Below are positions 36,295-44,504 of a stretch of DNA of 64,000 bases, piece after piece; the first letter of the stretch is position 1; each line of letters begins with the position of its first letter. The notes beneath the pieces are model-generated. The model did not search any database, was not told where the DNA came from, and saw only the letters and a program-made list of their open reading frames with translations. The stretch is from NCBI RefSeq assembly GCF_900177385.1, contig NZ_FXBJ01000002.1, positions 2,298,001-2,362,000 on the forward strand, given 5' to 3'. The position numbers and the translations under genes are program-made. Origin of the DNA: Carnobacterium iners (GTDB lineage Bacteria; Bacillota; Bacilli; Lactobacillales; Carnobacteriaceae).

Positions 36295-36340
36295 AAAAAA
36301 CAATTTTTAGAAAAATAATAACTTCTAAAAACTGTTTTTT
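36295..36340 (-). terminator. Terminator of mecA
   Basis: An 18-bp stem with one G-T pair (36295-36312 and 36323-36340) and a 10-base loop lies just past the mecA stop and ends in a run of T on the minus strand. Confidence 0.8.
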
Positions 36341-36348
36341 TATAATAT

Positions 36349-37014
36349 TTATTTAAAATAAAAACGACTCAGTTCTAACGCATTATTTTCCATTATTACT
36401 CGACCGTGCTCCATTAAAATACCCTGAGTAATAGGAGTTCTTTGAGTAAATTCTAATGCTACAGTAATTTGATCTTCCACACTTCGTTCTGTTGTTTCTT
36501 CTATAAAAAAGATCATATAAAGAAAATAACTATTTTTATACCAATATAGTTTAGACGTAGCACTTTCTAAATACAGTTGTTTAGATAAAGAAATCATATC
36601 TTCAAATTCATTAAATCTCAACACAACTTCTTGAGTCGGTTTGCTTGAATCATCCAGAAAATTCTCTTCTTCTTTTTCCTCATCATCGTCCATCAACTGT
36701 TTTTTTATAAGTTTAGAGAATTCATTTGCCTCAAAATTACCAGAAGTTGAAGAAAAATCAATATCTTCACTTAACGGACCGCCCTTACTGATAAACAGTT
36801 CTAGTCCATTTCCACTTGGTAAAACTTGAAATGTGATAGCATCAGATTCATGGAATTTTTCGTCTACATCTACTTCTTCTAAAATACTATAAAAGAAATC
36901 TTCAATTTGTTTATGATTTCCCAAAAGATCTAAAAAAGTTATTCCTCTTTCTTCTAGATCTGTACTTTCAATAAGCACACGAATTGTGTTCTCATTAATA
37001 TGCTCCATTTCCAT
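36349..37014 (-). CDS. mecA: Adaptor protein MecA
   Basis: A 221-residue adaptor that brings clients such as ComK or ComX-type regulators to Clp ATPases. The N-terminal domain (MEMEHINENTIRVLIESTDLEERGI... ending with the DFFYSILEEVD helix) binds substrate. An acidic linker (about 112-128, DDDEEKEEENFLDD) follows, then the C-terminal Clp-binding domain with VLRFNEFEDMISLSKQLY and LSRFYFK at the end. The ATG at 37012-37014 has GAGGTG 7 bases upstream; the frame extends 5 codons further. It is encoded between coiA and spx, as in the Bacillus order. Confidence 0.92.
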   Translation of the reverse strand: MEMEHINENTIRVLIESTDLEERGITFLDLLGNHKQIEDFFYSILEEVDVDEKFHESDAITFQVLPSGNGLELFISKGGPLSEDIDFSSTSGNFEANEFSKLIKKQLMDDDEEKEEENFLDDSSKPTQEVVLRFNEFEDMISLSKQLYLESATSKLYWYKNSYFLYMIFFIEETTERSVEDQITVALEFTQRTPITQGILMEHGRVIMENNALELSRFYFK

Positions 37015-37159
37015 AGTTCTACACCTCACTTCTTAATCCTTTACTAAAAGTAACTATAGCAAAGAATATTCATACTAATTAGTTTAAAGCAAATATATAA
37101 AATGTAAAGATAAATGTACTAAGTAAGTACACTGCTGAAAGCATTAAAAGTTTATTTGC

Positions 37160-37206
37160 AAAAAAAGAGTTCATCACAAAAAATTAATTTAAGTGACAAA
37201 CTCTAT
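37160..37206 (-). terminator. Terminator of spx
   Basis: A stem of about 13 bp with wobble pairs, a long loop and seven T on the minus strand, 12 bases after the spx stop. Confidence 0.7.
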
Positions 37207-37218
37207 TTAATTTAAGTT

Positions 37219-37617
37219 TTAATAACCGACGATTCTCTGAGCTCTCAATAATTCAATTGCGCGTACTTCTCTGGGTAAGAAACGACGAATTTCATCTTCG
37301 TTATACCCAACTTGTAATCTTTTTTCATCTACCATAATCGGACGACGCAATAGTCCAGGATTATTTTGGATAAGAACGAATAAATCTTGAAGTGGCAATT
37401 CTTCTAAATCGATATTTAACTCTTGAAAAGCTTTAGACCTTGTAGAAATAATTTCTTCTGTTCCATCTTCTGTCATTCTTAAAATAGATTTAATTTCAGG
37501 AATATTTAGTGGTTCCGAAAAAATATTTCGTTCTTTATAAGTAATGTTGTTTTCTTCTAACCAAGCTCGTGCTTTACGACATGAAGTACAACTAGGTGAT
37601 GTATAAATTGTAACCAT
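37219..37617 (-). CDS. spx: Transcriptional regulator Spx
   Basis: A 132-residue ArsC-like regulator that binds the RNA polymerase alpha C-terminal domain under disulfide stress. The redox switch CxxC is C10/C13 in [15 protein letters not shown]; the [24 protein letters not shown] block that follows LLR is the conserved second half. An AAAAGGGG site precedes the ATG. SpxH, which targets Spx for degradation, is in the same window. It is probably monocistronic, with a terminator after it and a 268-base gap before it that holds a 12-bp tandem repeat. Confidence 0.95.
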   Translation of the reverse strand: MVTIYTSPSCTSCRKARAWLEENNITYKERNIFSEPLNIPEIKSILRMTEDGTEEIISTRSKAFQELNIDLEELPLQDLFVLIQNNPGLLRRPIMVDEKRLQVGYNEDEIRRFLPREVRAIELLRAQRIVGY

Positions 37618-37696
37618 ATGTTATTCTCCCCTTTTTTAGCCGAATTAATTTAGTCAAAGTCTATAAAGATTGATAATATTTCTATTTTACTTCCTT

Positions 37697-37720
37697 ACAT
37701 AACTTATTACATAACTTATT
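37697..37720. repeat. Tandem 12-bp repeat upstream of spx
   Basis: ACATAACTTATT occurs twice back to back, about 80-104 bases before the spx ATG, directly beside a TATAAT-like hexamer on the minus strand. It may be a regulator-binding site or chance in A/T-rich DNA. Confidence 0.6.
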
Positions 37721-37822
37721 ATATATCAAATCATAAGAAAATACTATAACTTTCGTCAATATTTTGTCACTTTTGAAAAATAAACAGAGTCCTAAACTTG
37801 ATATTTTTTATTTATTCTTATT

Positions 37823-37869
37823 AAAAAAATACATGCTAGTATGAGATTTTTTCCCTCAAATAACATGTA
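37823..37869 (-). terminator. Terminator of the oppBCDF operon
   Basis: A 6-bp outer stem (TACATG/CATGTA) with an inner TGAG/CTCA pairing is followed by seven T on the minus strand, about 17 bases after the oppF stop. Confidence 0.65.
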
Positions 37870-37885
37870 CTTTTTGTAATATTTT

Positions 37886-38827
37886 TTATTTTATATAATT
37901 TGCTTTCTTTTCTTTCAAGGCAGGAATATCTGATTCACGACAGTAAACAAAATGGCCAGGAGTTATTTCTCTTAATGTCTCTGGCTCATTTGTTTCCTCT
38001 CTACGAATATATGGTGTACGAATACGGTTACGCTCGTATTCGGGATCCGGTAAAGGAACAGCAGATAGCAAACTTTCAGTATAAGGATGCAACGGTCTAT
38101 TATAAACATCATCAGCTGCTGCCAATTCAAGTAATTTCCCATTATTCATTACCCCTATACGATCACTAATGTATTTAACCATAGATAGATCATGCGCAAT
38201 GAATAAGAATGTTAAATCTTTTGTTTTTTGTAATTCCATCAATAAATTTACTACCTGTGCTTGGATCGAAACATCCAGTGCAGAAATAGGTTCATCTGCA
38301 ATAATAAATTTAGGTTTTACGGCTAATGCTCTTGCGATACCAATACGTTGACGTTGGCCCCCTGAAAATTCATGCGGATAGCGTGATGCGTGATCTGGGT
38401 TTAATCCAACCGTTTTAAGCAAATCATCTACTTGTTGATTGCGGTCTTCTTTTGATGAGGCTAGGCCATGAATATCTATACCTTCAGCAATAATATCACG
38501 AATCTTCATTTTAGGATTTAAAGATGCATATGGGTCTTGAAAAATCATTTGCATATCTCTTCTAAATTTCAGCATATCGGTTTTACCCTTAATACTATGA
38601 ACTTTCGTACCTTCAAAATCAATCTCTCCATCAGTAGGATTATAAAGTCTGATAATAGAACGTCCTGTTGTGGATTTACCAGAACCAGACTCTCCAACTA
38701 AACCAAACGTCTCACCTTTGAAAATATCGAATGTAATATCATCTACTGCACGTACTTCATTTTTAGTACCTTCATTGAAGTATTGCTTTAAATTCTTAAC
38801 TTCTAATATTTTTTCTCTTTGCTCCAT
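37886..38827 (-). CDS. oppF: Oligopeptide ABC transporter ATP-binding protein OppF
   Basis: A 313-residue ATPase. Walker A is in [16 protein letters not shown] (about 43-58), the ABC signature in [17 protein letters not shown], Walker B in [13 protein letters not shown], and the H-loop in [12 protein letters not shown]. The C-terminal oligopeptide-transporter extension has the [18 protein letters not shown] motif and a cysteine-containing tail (VYCRESDIP) that in OppF/DppF proteins can bind an iron-sulfur cluster; one Cys only is visible, so that is unlikely here. It is the last gene of the oppBCDF operon, starting 1 base after oppD. Confidence 0.95.
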   Translation of the reverse strand: MEQREKILEVKNLKQYFNEGTKNEVRAVDDITFDIFKGETFGLVGESGSGKSTTGRSIIRLYNPTDGEIDFEGTKVHSIKGKTDMLKFRRDMQMIFQDPYASLNPKMKIRDIIAEGIDIHGLASSKEDRNQQVDDLLKTVGLNPDHASRYPHEFSGGQRQRIGIARALAVKPKFIIADEPISALDVSIQAQVVNLLMELQKTKDLTFLFIAHDLSMVKYISDRIGVMNNGKLLELAAADDVYNRPLHPYTESLLSAVPLPDPEYERNRIRTPYIRREETNEPETLREITPGHFVYCRESDIPALKEKKANYIK

Positions 38828-38828
38828 T

Positions 38829-39923
38829 TTATACGCCTCCTTTTACTTCGTTTTCAGAACTAAAAACGGAGGTTTCATTTTTACTATAATAGTTAGCAAA
38901 CTTCTTTTTATAAAGGGCTTGTCTTGCTCTAATTTCAGCAGGTGGATTAACTGCTGGAGCATTTGGGTGCAATAACCACGTAGCTGCAGAGTGTGTATCA
39001 GAAACTTCAAAAAAAGGAGGTTCGAGTTTCGTATCAATTTTCATTGCAAATTCATTTCTAGGTGCAAACGCATCTCCCACCGGCGGATCTAATAAATCTG
39101 GTGGTGTTCCTGGAATAGCATATAGGGTTTTCTCCATTTCAAGAGTTGGCATAGAGCTAATTAGTCCCCATGTATAAGGGTGTTGAGGATTATAAAATAT
39201 CTCGTCTACAGTCCCTATTTCAACAATTTTCCCTGCATACATGACAGCCACACGATCAGCTACATTTGCCACTACTCCTAAATCATGTGTAATAAATATA
39301 ATTGAAGTCGATATTTTCTTTTGTAATTCCTTCATCAAGTCAAGAATTTGAGCTTGAATCGTTACATCTAATGCCGTTGTTGGCTCATCTGCAATTAATA
39401 TTTCTGGGTTACAAGCTAAAGCTATTGCTATAACGATTCTTTGGCGTTGTCCACCTGAAAATTGATGCGGATATTGCTTCATACGCTTTTCAGCCTGTGG
39501 TAATCCTACTAAATTTAATAATTCAAGAGCTCTGTTAGTAGCCTCTTGTTTATTTAATTTTTGGTGTAAACGGATTGGTTCAGATATTTGTTTTCCAATT
39601 GTCATTGTCGGATTAAGTGACGTCATTGGATCTTGGAAAATCATAGCAATATCTTTTCCGCGAATTTTTTGCATTTCTTTTTCAGTCTTCTTAACTAAAT
39701 CATCACCATTATAAAGGATTGTACCCTCTTCGACATTTGCATTTTGAGAAAGTAAACGCATAATGCTGCGAGTCGTTACTGATTTTCCAGAACCCGACTC
39801 TCCCACGATTGCCAAAGTTTCACCTTTTTTCAGATTGAAACTGACACCACGAATAGCTTTTACTTTACCAGCGTAGGTGTCGAATGTGATATTTAAATTT
39901 TTAACTTCTAATACATTATTCAT
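38829..39923 (-). CDS. oppD: Oligopeptide ABC transporter ATP-binding protein OppD
   Basis: A 364-residue ATPase partner of OppF. Walker [16 protein letters not shown] (about 38-52), signature [16 protein letters not shown], Walker [20 protein letters not shown]-loop [12 protein letters not shown], and the C-terminal [12 protein letters not shown] block. The spacing to oppC is 14 bases and the ribosome site is GAGGTG. The C-terminal extension after the HPYTWGL block is normal in length for OppD. Confidence 0.95.
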   Translation of the reverse strand: MNNVLEVKNLNITFDTYAGKVKAIRGVSFNLKKGETLAIVGESGSGKSVTTRSIMRLLSQNANVEEGTILYNGDDLVKKTEKEMQKIRGKDIAMIFQDPMTSLNPTMTIGKQISEPIRLHQKLNKQEATNRALELLNLVGLPQAEKRMKQYPHQFSGGQRQRIVIAIALACNPEILIADEPTTALDVTIQAQILDLMKELQKKISTSIIFITHDLGVVANVADRVAVMYAGKIVEIGTVDEIFYNPQHPYTWGLISSMPTLEMEKTLYAIPGTPPDLLDPPVGDAFAPRNEFAMKIDTKLEPPFFEVSDTHSAATWLLHPNAPAVNPPAEIRARQALYKKKFANYYSKNETSVFSSENEVKGGV

Positions 39924-39937
39924 TCGGTTTCACCTCG

Positions 39938-40981
39938 CTAATCTTTCATTTTTGGATCAAATGCATCTCGTAAACCATCAGCTAATAGGTTAAATGAAAT
40001 CATTAAGATACAAATAACTGCTGCTGGATACCACATTAAGTGAGGTAAGAAGCGGAAAGTTTTGTATCCGTCATTAATTAATGTTCCAAGTGATGCTGTA
40101 GGAGCTGGAATTCCAATACCAATGAAACTTAAGAAAGCTTCAAAGAAAATTGCAGCTGGAATTGAGAACATGGTTTGAATGATGATGATACCTGATAAAT
40201 TTGGAATTAAATGTTTAAATGCAATTTTTATTGGTGATTCACCCAACGTTTTTGCAGCTAAAATATACTCTTGATTTTTTAACTTTAACGTTTGAGCTCT
40301 AATGACACGTGCCATAGAAATCCAGCCCGTAATAGCTAGCGCAATGATAATTGACTTAATACCTGGATCTAAAACTAGTAACATAAGTATAACAACTACT
40401 AAGTTTGGTACTCCTGATAAAATTTCCAAAACACGTTGCATACCATTATCTACCTTGCCACCAGACCAGCCAGAGACTAAACCGTAGATAACACCAATCG
40501 TTAAATCAAAAAACGCTGCTACAAATGCAATGAGTAATGAAACACGTGTACCGTGTAAAATACGAGATAATAAATCTCGTCCTAGTCCGTCAGTTCCTAA
40601 GTAATAATTTACATCATTAGGCACACCTTGTTGCTCATACTTATCCACACGTGTATCTCCAACGGCTTGTGTTCCATTTAGACCATTGATATTAAGACCT
40701 GGTATTTTTGGTGGCAAGTTCGCATGCGAAACGATTTGGAAATCAGGATCATGTGGCGAAACAATTGGCGCAAATACACTTAACATAATAAAGATAATTA
40801 GAATAAACAAGCTAATTACAGCAGCTTTATTTTTTTTCAGTCTTCTCCATGAATCTTCCAAAAAGCTAAGTGAGGGAGCAGTTATCCTCTCATTATCAAC
40901 TTTATCAGAGCTATCGGCAGGATTGAACATTTCAGGAGACAGTTTTGTTGTTTCATCAACCGTTTGTTTTGAGTTGTTCAT
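39938..40981 (-). CDS. oppC: Oligopeptide ABC transporter permease OppC
   Basis: A 347-residue permease. It has an N-terminal cytoplasmic extension of about 50 residues, a first membrane segment (about 55-75, VISLFILIIFIMLSVFAPIV), a periplasm-type loop (PGLNINGLNGTQAVG), then five more segments with the EAA loop (AAKTLGESPIKIAFKHLIPN) near 255 that contacts OppD/F. Its start codon directly follows oppB, and the stop is 14 bases before oppD. Confidence 0.94.
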   Translation of the reverse strand: MNNSKQTVDETTKLSPEMFNPADSSDKVDNERITAPSLSFLEDSWRRLKKNKAAVISLFILIIFIMLSVFAPIVSPHDPDFQIVSHANLPPKIPGLNINGLNGTQAVGDTRVDKYEQQGVPNDVNYYLGTDGLGRDLLSRILHGTRVSLLIAFVAAFFDLTIGVIYGLVSGWSGGKVDNGMQRVLEILSGVPNLVVVILMLLVLDPGIKSIIIALAITGWISMARVIRAQTLKLKNQEYILAAKTLGESPIKIAFKHLIPNLSGIIIIQTMFSIPAAIFFEAFLSFIGIGIPAPTASLGTLINDGYKTFRFLPHLMWYPAAVICILMISFNLLADGLRDAFDPKMKD

Positions 40982-41929
40982 TTATTCGTCTCCTCCTTCA
41001 TTTGTAACACGAATACGAGGATCGATAATCCCGTACAAGATATCAACAACTAAAATAATACCTACTAGCATTGCTGAGTATAATATTGTTACACCCATAA
41101 TAGTTGGGTAATCATTAGTCAAAATTGATTTAACAAATTGTTCGCCAATTCCTGGTATTGCAAAAATGTTTTCCACTACTAATGATCCCGTCATTAAAGC
41201 AACCGCTATCGGTCCTAGTATCGTAACTAAAGGAATTAACGCATTACGTACTCCGTGTTTAAACGCTACTGTCAAGCGACTTAGTCCTTTAGCACGTGCT
41301 AATTCAACATAATCACTGCTAAGTACTTCTACCATTTCAGTACGGATAAAACGTGCAGAATCTGCGAGTGGCGCAATCGCTAAAGCAAGCGTTGGTAAAA
41401 CTGACGAATTAAATCCATCGTTCCAAAGAGCAATAGGGAACCACTTTAGGTAAACTCCAAAAACTAATTGTAATAATACAGCTATAACGAAGTTAGGTAT
41501 AGATCGACCAAGAATCGCTGTAAAGGTCGCTGTCGTGTCTATCCATGTATTCTGGTTCATAGCTGCTACGACACCTAGAACAATCCCGAGGGTTGTTCCT
41601 AATACAACGGCTTGAACTCCGAGCTGCAGTGAGGGTCCGACTCTGGTTGATAATAATTCAGTTACAGGAGTATTATTAAACTGGAAAGATGTCCCTAAAT
41701 CTCCTCTCAATAAACGTGACATATAGACAACATATTGAACCGGGAGTGGTTCATTTAATCCATATTTTTCATTCATAATAAAAATTTGTTCTTCCGAAAG
41801 CTTGTCCTGGTTACTATATGGTGTTCCAGGTAAAAGCTTCATTAAGAAAAACGTGATCGATGCAATTAAGAATAATGTCAAAAACATATATAAGATACGT
41901 TTCCCGAGATATTTAGCATAACTTTTCAT
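40982..41929 (-). CDS. oppB: Oligopeptide ABC transporter permease OppB
   Basis: A 315-residue permease, first gene of the oppBCDF operon. The first membrane segment (about 10-32) is followed by a loop with DKLSEEQIFIMNEKYGLNEPLPVQY, then five more segments, and the EAA loop is in ELARAKGLSRLTVAFKHGVRNALIP. The frame is open four codons further (to a GTG), but the ATG at 41927-41929 lies 9 bases after GGAGGTG, so I chose it. A near match to the CodY box lies about 106 bases upstream. No oppA is in this operon; two lie 5-9 kb away. Confidence 0.94.
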   Translation of the reverse strand: MKSYAKYLGKRILYMFLTLFLIASITFFLMKLLPGTPYSNQDKLSEEQIFIMNEKYGLNEPLPVQYVVYMSRLLRGDLGTSFQFNNTPVTELLSTRVGPSLQLGVQAVVLGTTLGIVLGVVAAMNQNTWIDTTATFTAILGRSIPNFVIAVLLQLVFGVYLKWFPIALWNDGFNSSVLPTLALAIAPLADSARFIRTEMVEVLSSDYVELARAKGLSRLTVAFKHGVRNALIPLVTILGPIAVALMTGSLVVENIFAIPGIGEQFVKSILTNDYPTIMGVTILYSAMLVGIILVVDILYGIIDPRIRVTNEGGDE

Positions 41930-42034
41930 CGATTTGAGCACCTCCAGTGATTTTTTTATATTTTATTCGAAAAGAGAATATACTATATAGAATAGCTTGT
42001 TACAGGGATAAATGCAAAAGTTTTTTTAAAATTT

Positions 42035-42049
42035 TATTTTCAAAAAATT
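42035..42049 (-). promoter_or_regulatory. Possible CodY box upstream of oppB
   Basis: Minus-strand AATTTTTTGAAAATA matches the CodY consensus AATTTTCWGAAAATT at 13 of 15 positions. CodY commonly represses peptide-uptake operons in Firmicutes, so the place is sensible, but such A/T-rich words arise easily by chance. Confidence 0.45.
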
Positions 42050-42186
42050 TAAAATTAGAAAACAATGGCGGAATTGCAGGTTTTCTAGCCATTTTATCAT
42101 CAAGTTTTTATCTGAATTTTATTATTGTATTTTATTTCAATATACTGTAAATTAAAACCTATCATCCACTACTAGGAGGTTTAAAA

Positions 42187-42549
42187 ATGAAAAAAAAATT
42201 CACGCCCTTGAAGATAACGAGCATAATTTTATTTCTGTGTTTAATTTTAGAATTAAGTATTTATCAAAAAATTAGTTTTCTACAGACAACAAATATTACT
42301 TTTTCAGCTGCCAGTCTTTTCCTAATCATTAGTCTTCTATGGTCTGTATTCTATTCAGGTGCTTTTGACTTTTTTCACTACAGTATGAAGAAAGTGACTA
42401 CGAAAATACATCGAGAAGATTTATCAGAACAAACCGACATTATCCCACTATCTAAATCCGTCGGACAGGGATACAAACTTCCTTTAAAAGTCGGAATATT
42501 ACTAATGTTAATTAGTATGCTATCTTTAATTTTTCACTATTTTACTTAA
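42187..42549 (+). CDS. DUF3899-like small membrane protein
   Basis: A 120-residue protein with three predicted membrane segments (about 10-27, 38-62 and 102-118) and a charged cytoplasmic stretch between the second and third (HYSMKKVTTKIHREDLSEQTD). The block SVFYSGAFDFFHYS resembles DUF3899, a family of unknown function in Firmicutes. The ribosome site is AGGAGG. It is divergent from the opp operon and convergent with lplA, so it stands alone. The family call is moderate. Confidence 0.65.
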   Translation: MKKKFTPLKITSIILFLCLILELSIYQKISFLQTTNITFSAASLFLIISLLWSVFYSGAFDFFHYSMKKVTTKIHREDLSEQTDIIPLSKSVGQGYKLPLKVGILLMLISMLSLIFHYFT

Positions 42550-42561
42550 AGCTATTTATTT

Positions 42562-42615
42562 TTAAAGCAGATGGGATTAGAATCTCTAATCATTTGCTAA
42601 TCCCATTTGTTTTTT
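42562..42615. terminator. Bidirectional terminator between the DUF3899-like gene and lplA
   Basis: A 10-bp perfect core (ATGGGATTAG and CTAATCCCAT) extends with wobble pairs, and TTTTTT follows on the plus strand; A-rich sequence on the other side allows action on lplA as well. Confidence 0.8.
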
Positions 42616-42617
42616 AT

Positions 42618-43637
42618 TTAATAGATTAAATTTACTAATTCTTCTTTTGTTATCTTACCAAAATATTTATGAATATCGATTTCATCAAAGAGTTTTTCTA
42701 AAGCTTCGTGTTCATACTTCAAACCAACTAATTTTTCTTCTACATCTGAAATTTCACCTAATCCAAAGAAATCTCCATAAATCCGTACATTTTGTATTCT
42801 TCCATTTTCTACATTTAACTGAAACTCAACTGATCCAATAGAGAAACGATGACGACGAATCAATTCAAATTTAGGTGATTTACCATAATTCCAATCCCAA
42901 TTTTTAAAATATTCCTCACTGATTTTCTCGATTTCATTCCAATCCTGCTCAGTTAATTTGTATTCTTTAATCGCTTCTTTTGAATCAACATCAAAAATTG
43001 TTAATAATAATTTGTTTCGGAATTCTTTAGTTGTCATATACTGATATTCTTCAGAAAGATAAGGACGAATATTTGTTACACGACTTCTAATTGATTTGAT
43101 TCCTTTTGACTCGATTTTATCCTTTCTAACTTTTAATGCTCCAACAACTGCTTCTATATCACTGTCGAACATTAATGTACCGTGAGCGGTCATCCGCCCA
43201 TTTTTCGAATACATAGCATTTCCAGAAAACTTTTGTCCATCAATTACTAAATCATTTCGTCCAATTAAAGCCGCTCCCTCAACACCCATTTTGTGTAAAG
43301 AATGGATAACCGGTTCTGTGAATTTACCAAAATCTCTAAAGGAATTTCCATCATCTTTTTTAATAAAGCAAAATGAAAGATTTCCGAAATCATGATAAAC
43401 TGCTCCTCCACCTGATAAACGTCTTACAATATGGATATGATTTTTTTCAACATACTCGGTATTTATCTCTTCAATAGTATTTTGATTGCGGCCTATTATA
43501 ATAGAAGGTTCGTTAATATAAAAAAGCAACACTGGTTCATCTAATAAAACATTTTTTAATAAGAACGTTTCTATTGCTAGATTAATCCTCGGGTCCGTAA
43601 TTTCTTTTCCATTACGCTCATTTGCAACATAATACAT
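42618..43637 (-). CDS. lplA: Lipoate-protein ligase
   Basis: A 339-residue ligase that attaches free lipoate to 2-oxoacid dehydrogenases or the glycine cleavage H protein through a lipoyl-AMP intermediate. The signature RRLSGGGAVYHDFGNLSFCFI (about 75-95), the catalytic-lysine region DLVIDGQKFSGNAM and the small C-terminal domain (from about 250, RRHRFSIGSVEFQLNVENGRI) are all present, so it is the complete two-domain type. The ribosome site is AGAGGAG. It starts just after the MBL gene ends, as lplJ and yhfI do in Bacillus. Confidence 0.94.
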   Translation of the reverse strand: MYYVANERNGKEITDPRINLAIETFLLKNVLLDEPVLLFYINEPSIIIGRNQNTIEEINTEYVEKNHIHIVRRLSGGGAVYHDFGNLSFCFIKKDDGNSFRDFGKFTEPVIHSLHKMGVEGAALIGRNDLVIDGQKFSGNAMYSKNGRMTAHGTLMFDSDIEAVVGALKVRKDKIESKGIKSIRSRVTNIRPYLSEEYQYMTTKEFRNKLLLTIFDVDSKEAIKEYKLTEQDWNEIEKISEEYFKNWDWNYGKSPKFELIRRHRFSIGSVEFQLNVENGRIQNVRIYGDFFGLGEISDVEEKLVGLKYEHEALEKLFDEIDIHKYFGKITKEELVNLIY

Positions 43638-43672
43638 AGTTTGCTCCTCTTTTCTTTACTATTTGACTTTTT

Positions 43673-44419
43673 TTAAATATAAACAACTAAATCTTTTTCC
43701 GCTAAAATCACTTCAGTCTCAGGAGATTCATTAATGGATTGTGCTTTTAATAAGTCTAAATCTCCTTGCTGAGGTAAATGAGTTAAAATCAATTTAGGCA
43801 CTTTCGCTTCTCTAGCAATCCTAGCAACTTCAACCGAAGTCATGTGAGCACGATGATTGTCCATTCCTTCAAATAAATTCGCATCCGCTAACAAAACATC
43901 AGCATCTTGGCTAAATGGAATAAACTGTGGTAAATACCCTGAATCAGCTGTAAAAACCAGTACTTTTCCTGTATTTACTTCTACGATTCTCGTAGCATAG
44001 CAAGGAACTGGATGAAGTGTCTTCATAAAAGTAAGTTGGAATGGTCCAATTGTTAATACTTCGTCTTCCGAATAAGATACCCCTCTTGCTACCCGCTCCA
44101 ATGTTAGGCGTTTAAAATTGTCTAAATCTTCTCGATGACCATAAATAGGTAAAATGGGTGCTCTTGTTTCATTATTATTTAACCTTTTTAATTGTCTTGT
44201 GTATTGTAAAACGCCTACATCTGCAATATGATCTGCATGGTAATGTGTCAAAAATAAAGCATCTAGCTCTAAAGGATCAAGATGCTTCTCAAGCGCAATT
44301 AAAGAAGCACTACCGGCATCAATTAATAGATGAAAATTATCTGATTCTAATAAATAAGAACTTGTTCCTTCATTTTTTGTAGGGTAACCACCCCAATATC
44401 CTAGTACTGTTAATTGCAT
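43673..44419 (-). CDS. MBL-fold hydrolase, RNase Z-like (YhfI family)
   Basis: A 248-residue hydrolase. The metal motif HxHxDH is in LFLTHYHADHIADVGVL (about 57-73), the early Asp in LLIDAGSAS, the third ligand Asp in VFTADSGY and the last His in LILTHLPQQGD. It resembles ribonuclease Z but lacks the flexible arm, and fits YhfI-type proteins whose substrate is unknown (phosphodiesterase activity is likely). The ATG follows AAAGGAG. Its position next to lplA is conserved. Confidence 0.85.
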   Translation of the reverse strand: MQLTVLGYWGGYPTKNEGTSSYLLESDNFHLLIDAGSASLIALEKHLDPLELDALFLTHYHADHIADVGVLQYTRQLKRLNNNETRAPILPIYGHREDLDNFKRLTLERVARGVSYSEDEVLTIGPFQLTFMKTLHPVPCYATRIVEVNTGKVLVFTADSGYLPQFIPFSQDADVLLADANLFEGMDNHRAHMTSVEVARIAREAKVPKLILTHLPQQGDLDLLKAQSINESPETEVILAEKDLVVYI

Positions 44420-44504
44420 TTTTACACTCTCCTTTTTAAACTTATCTCATCACCATGCAGTATTCTTAGTTTTTTTAGACTAGCTTTCTATTAAACCTAC
44501 TACT

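Noticed and set aside
41947-42150. 67-residue plus-strand ORF between oppB and the DUF3899-like gene
   Set aside because: A/T-rich translation dominated by Phe, Ile, Lys; no ribosome site; the region better fits the opp promoter and a CodY-like site.
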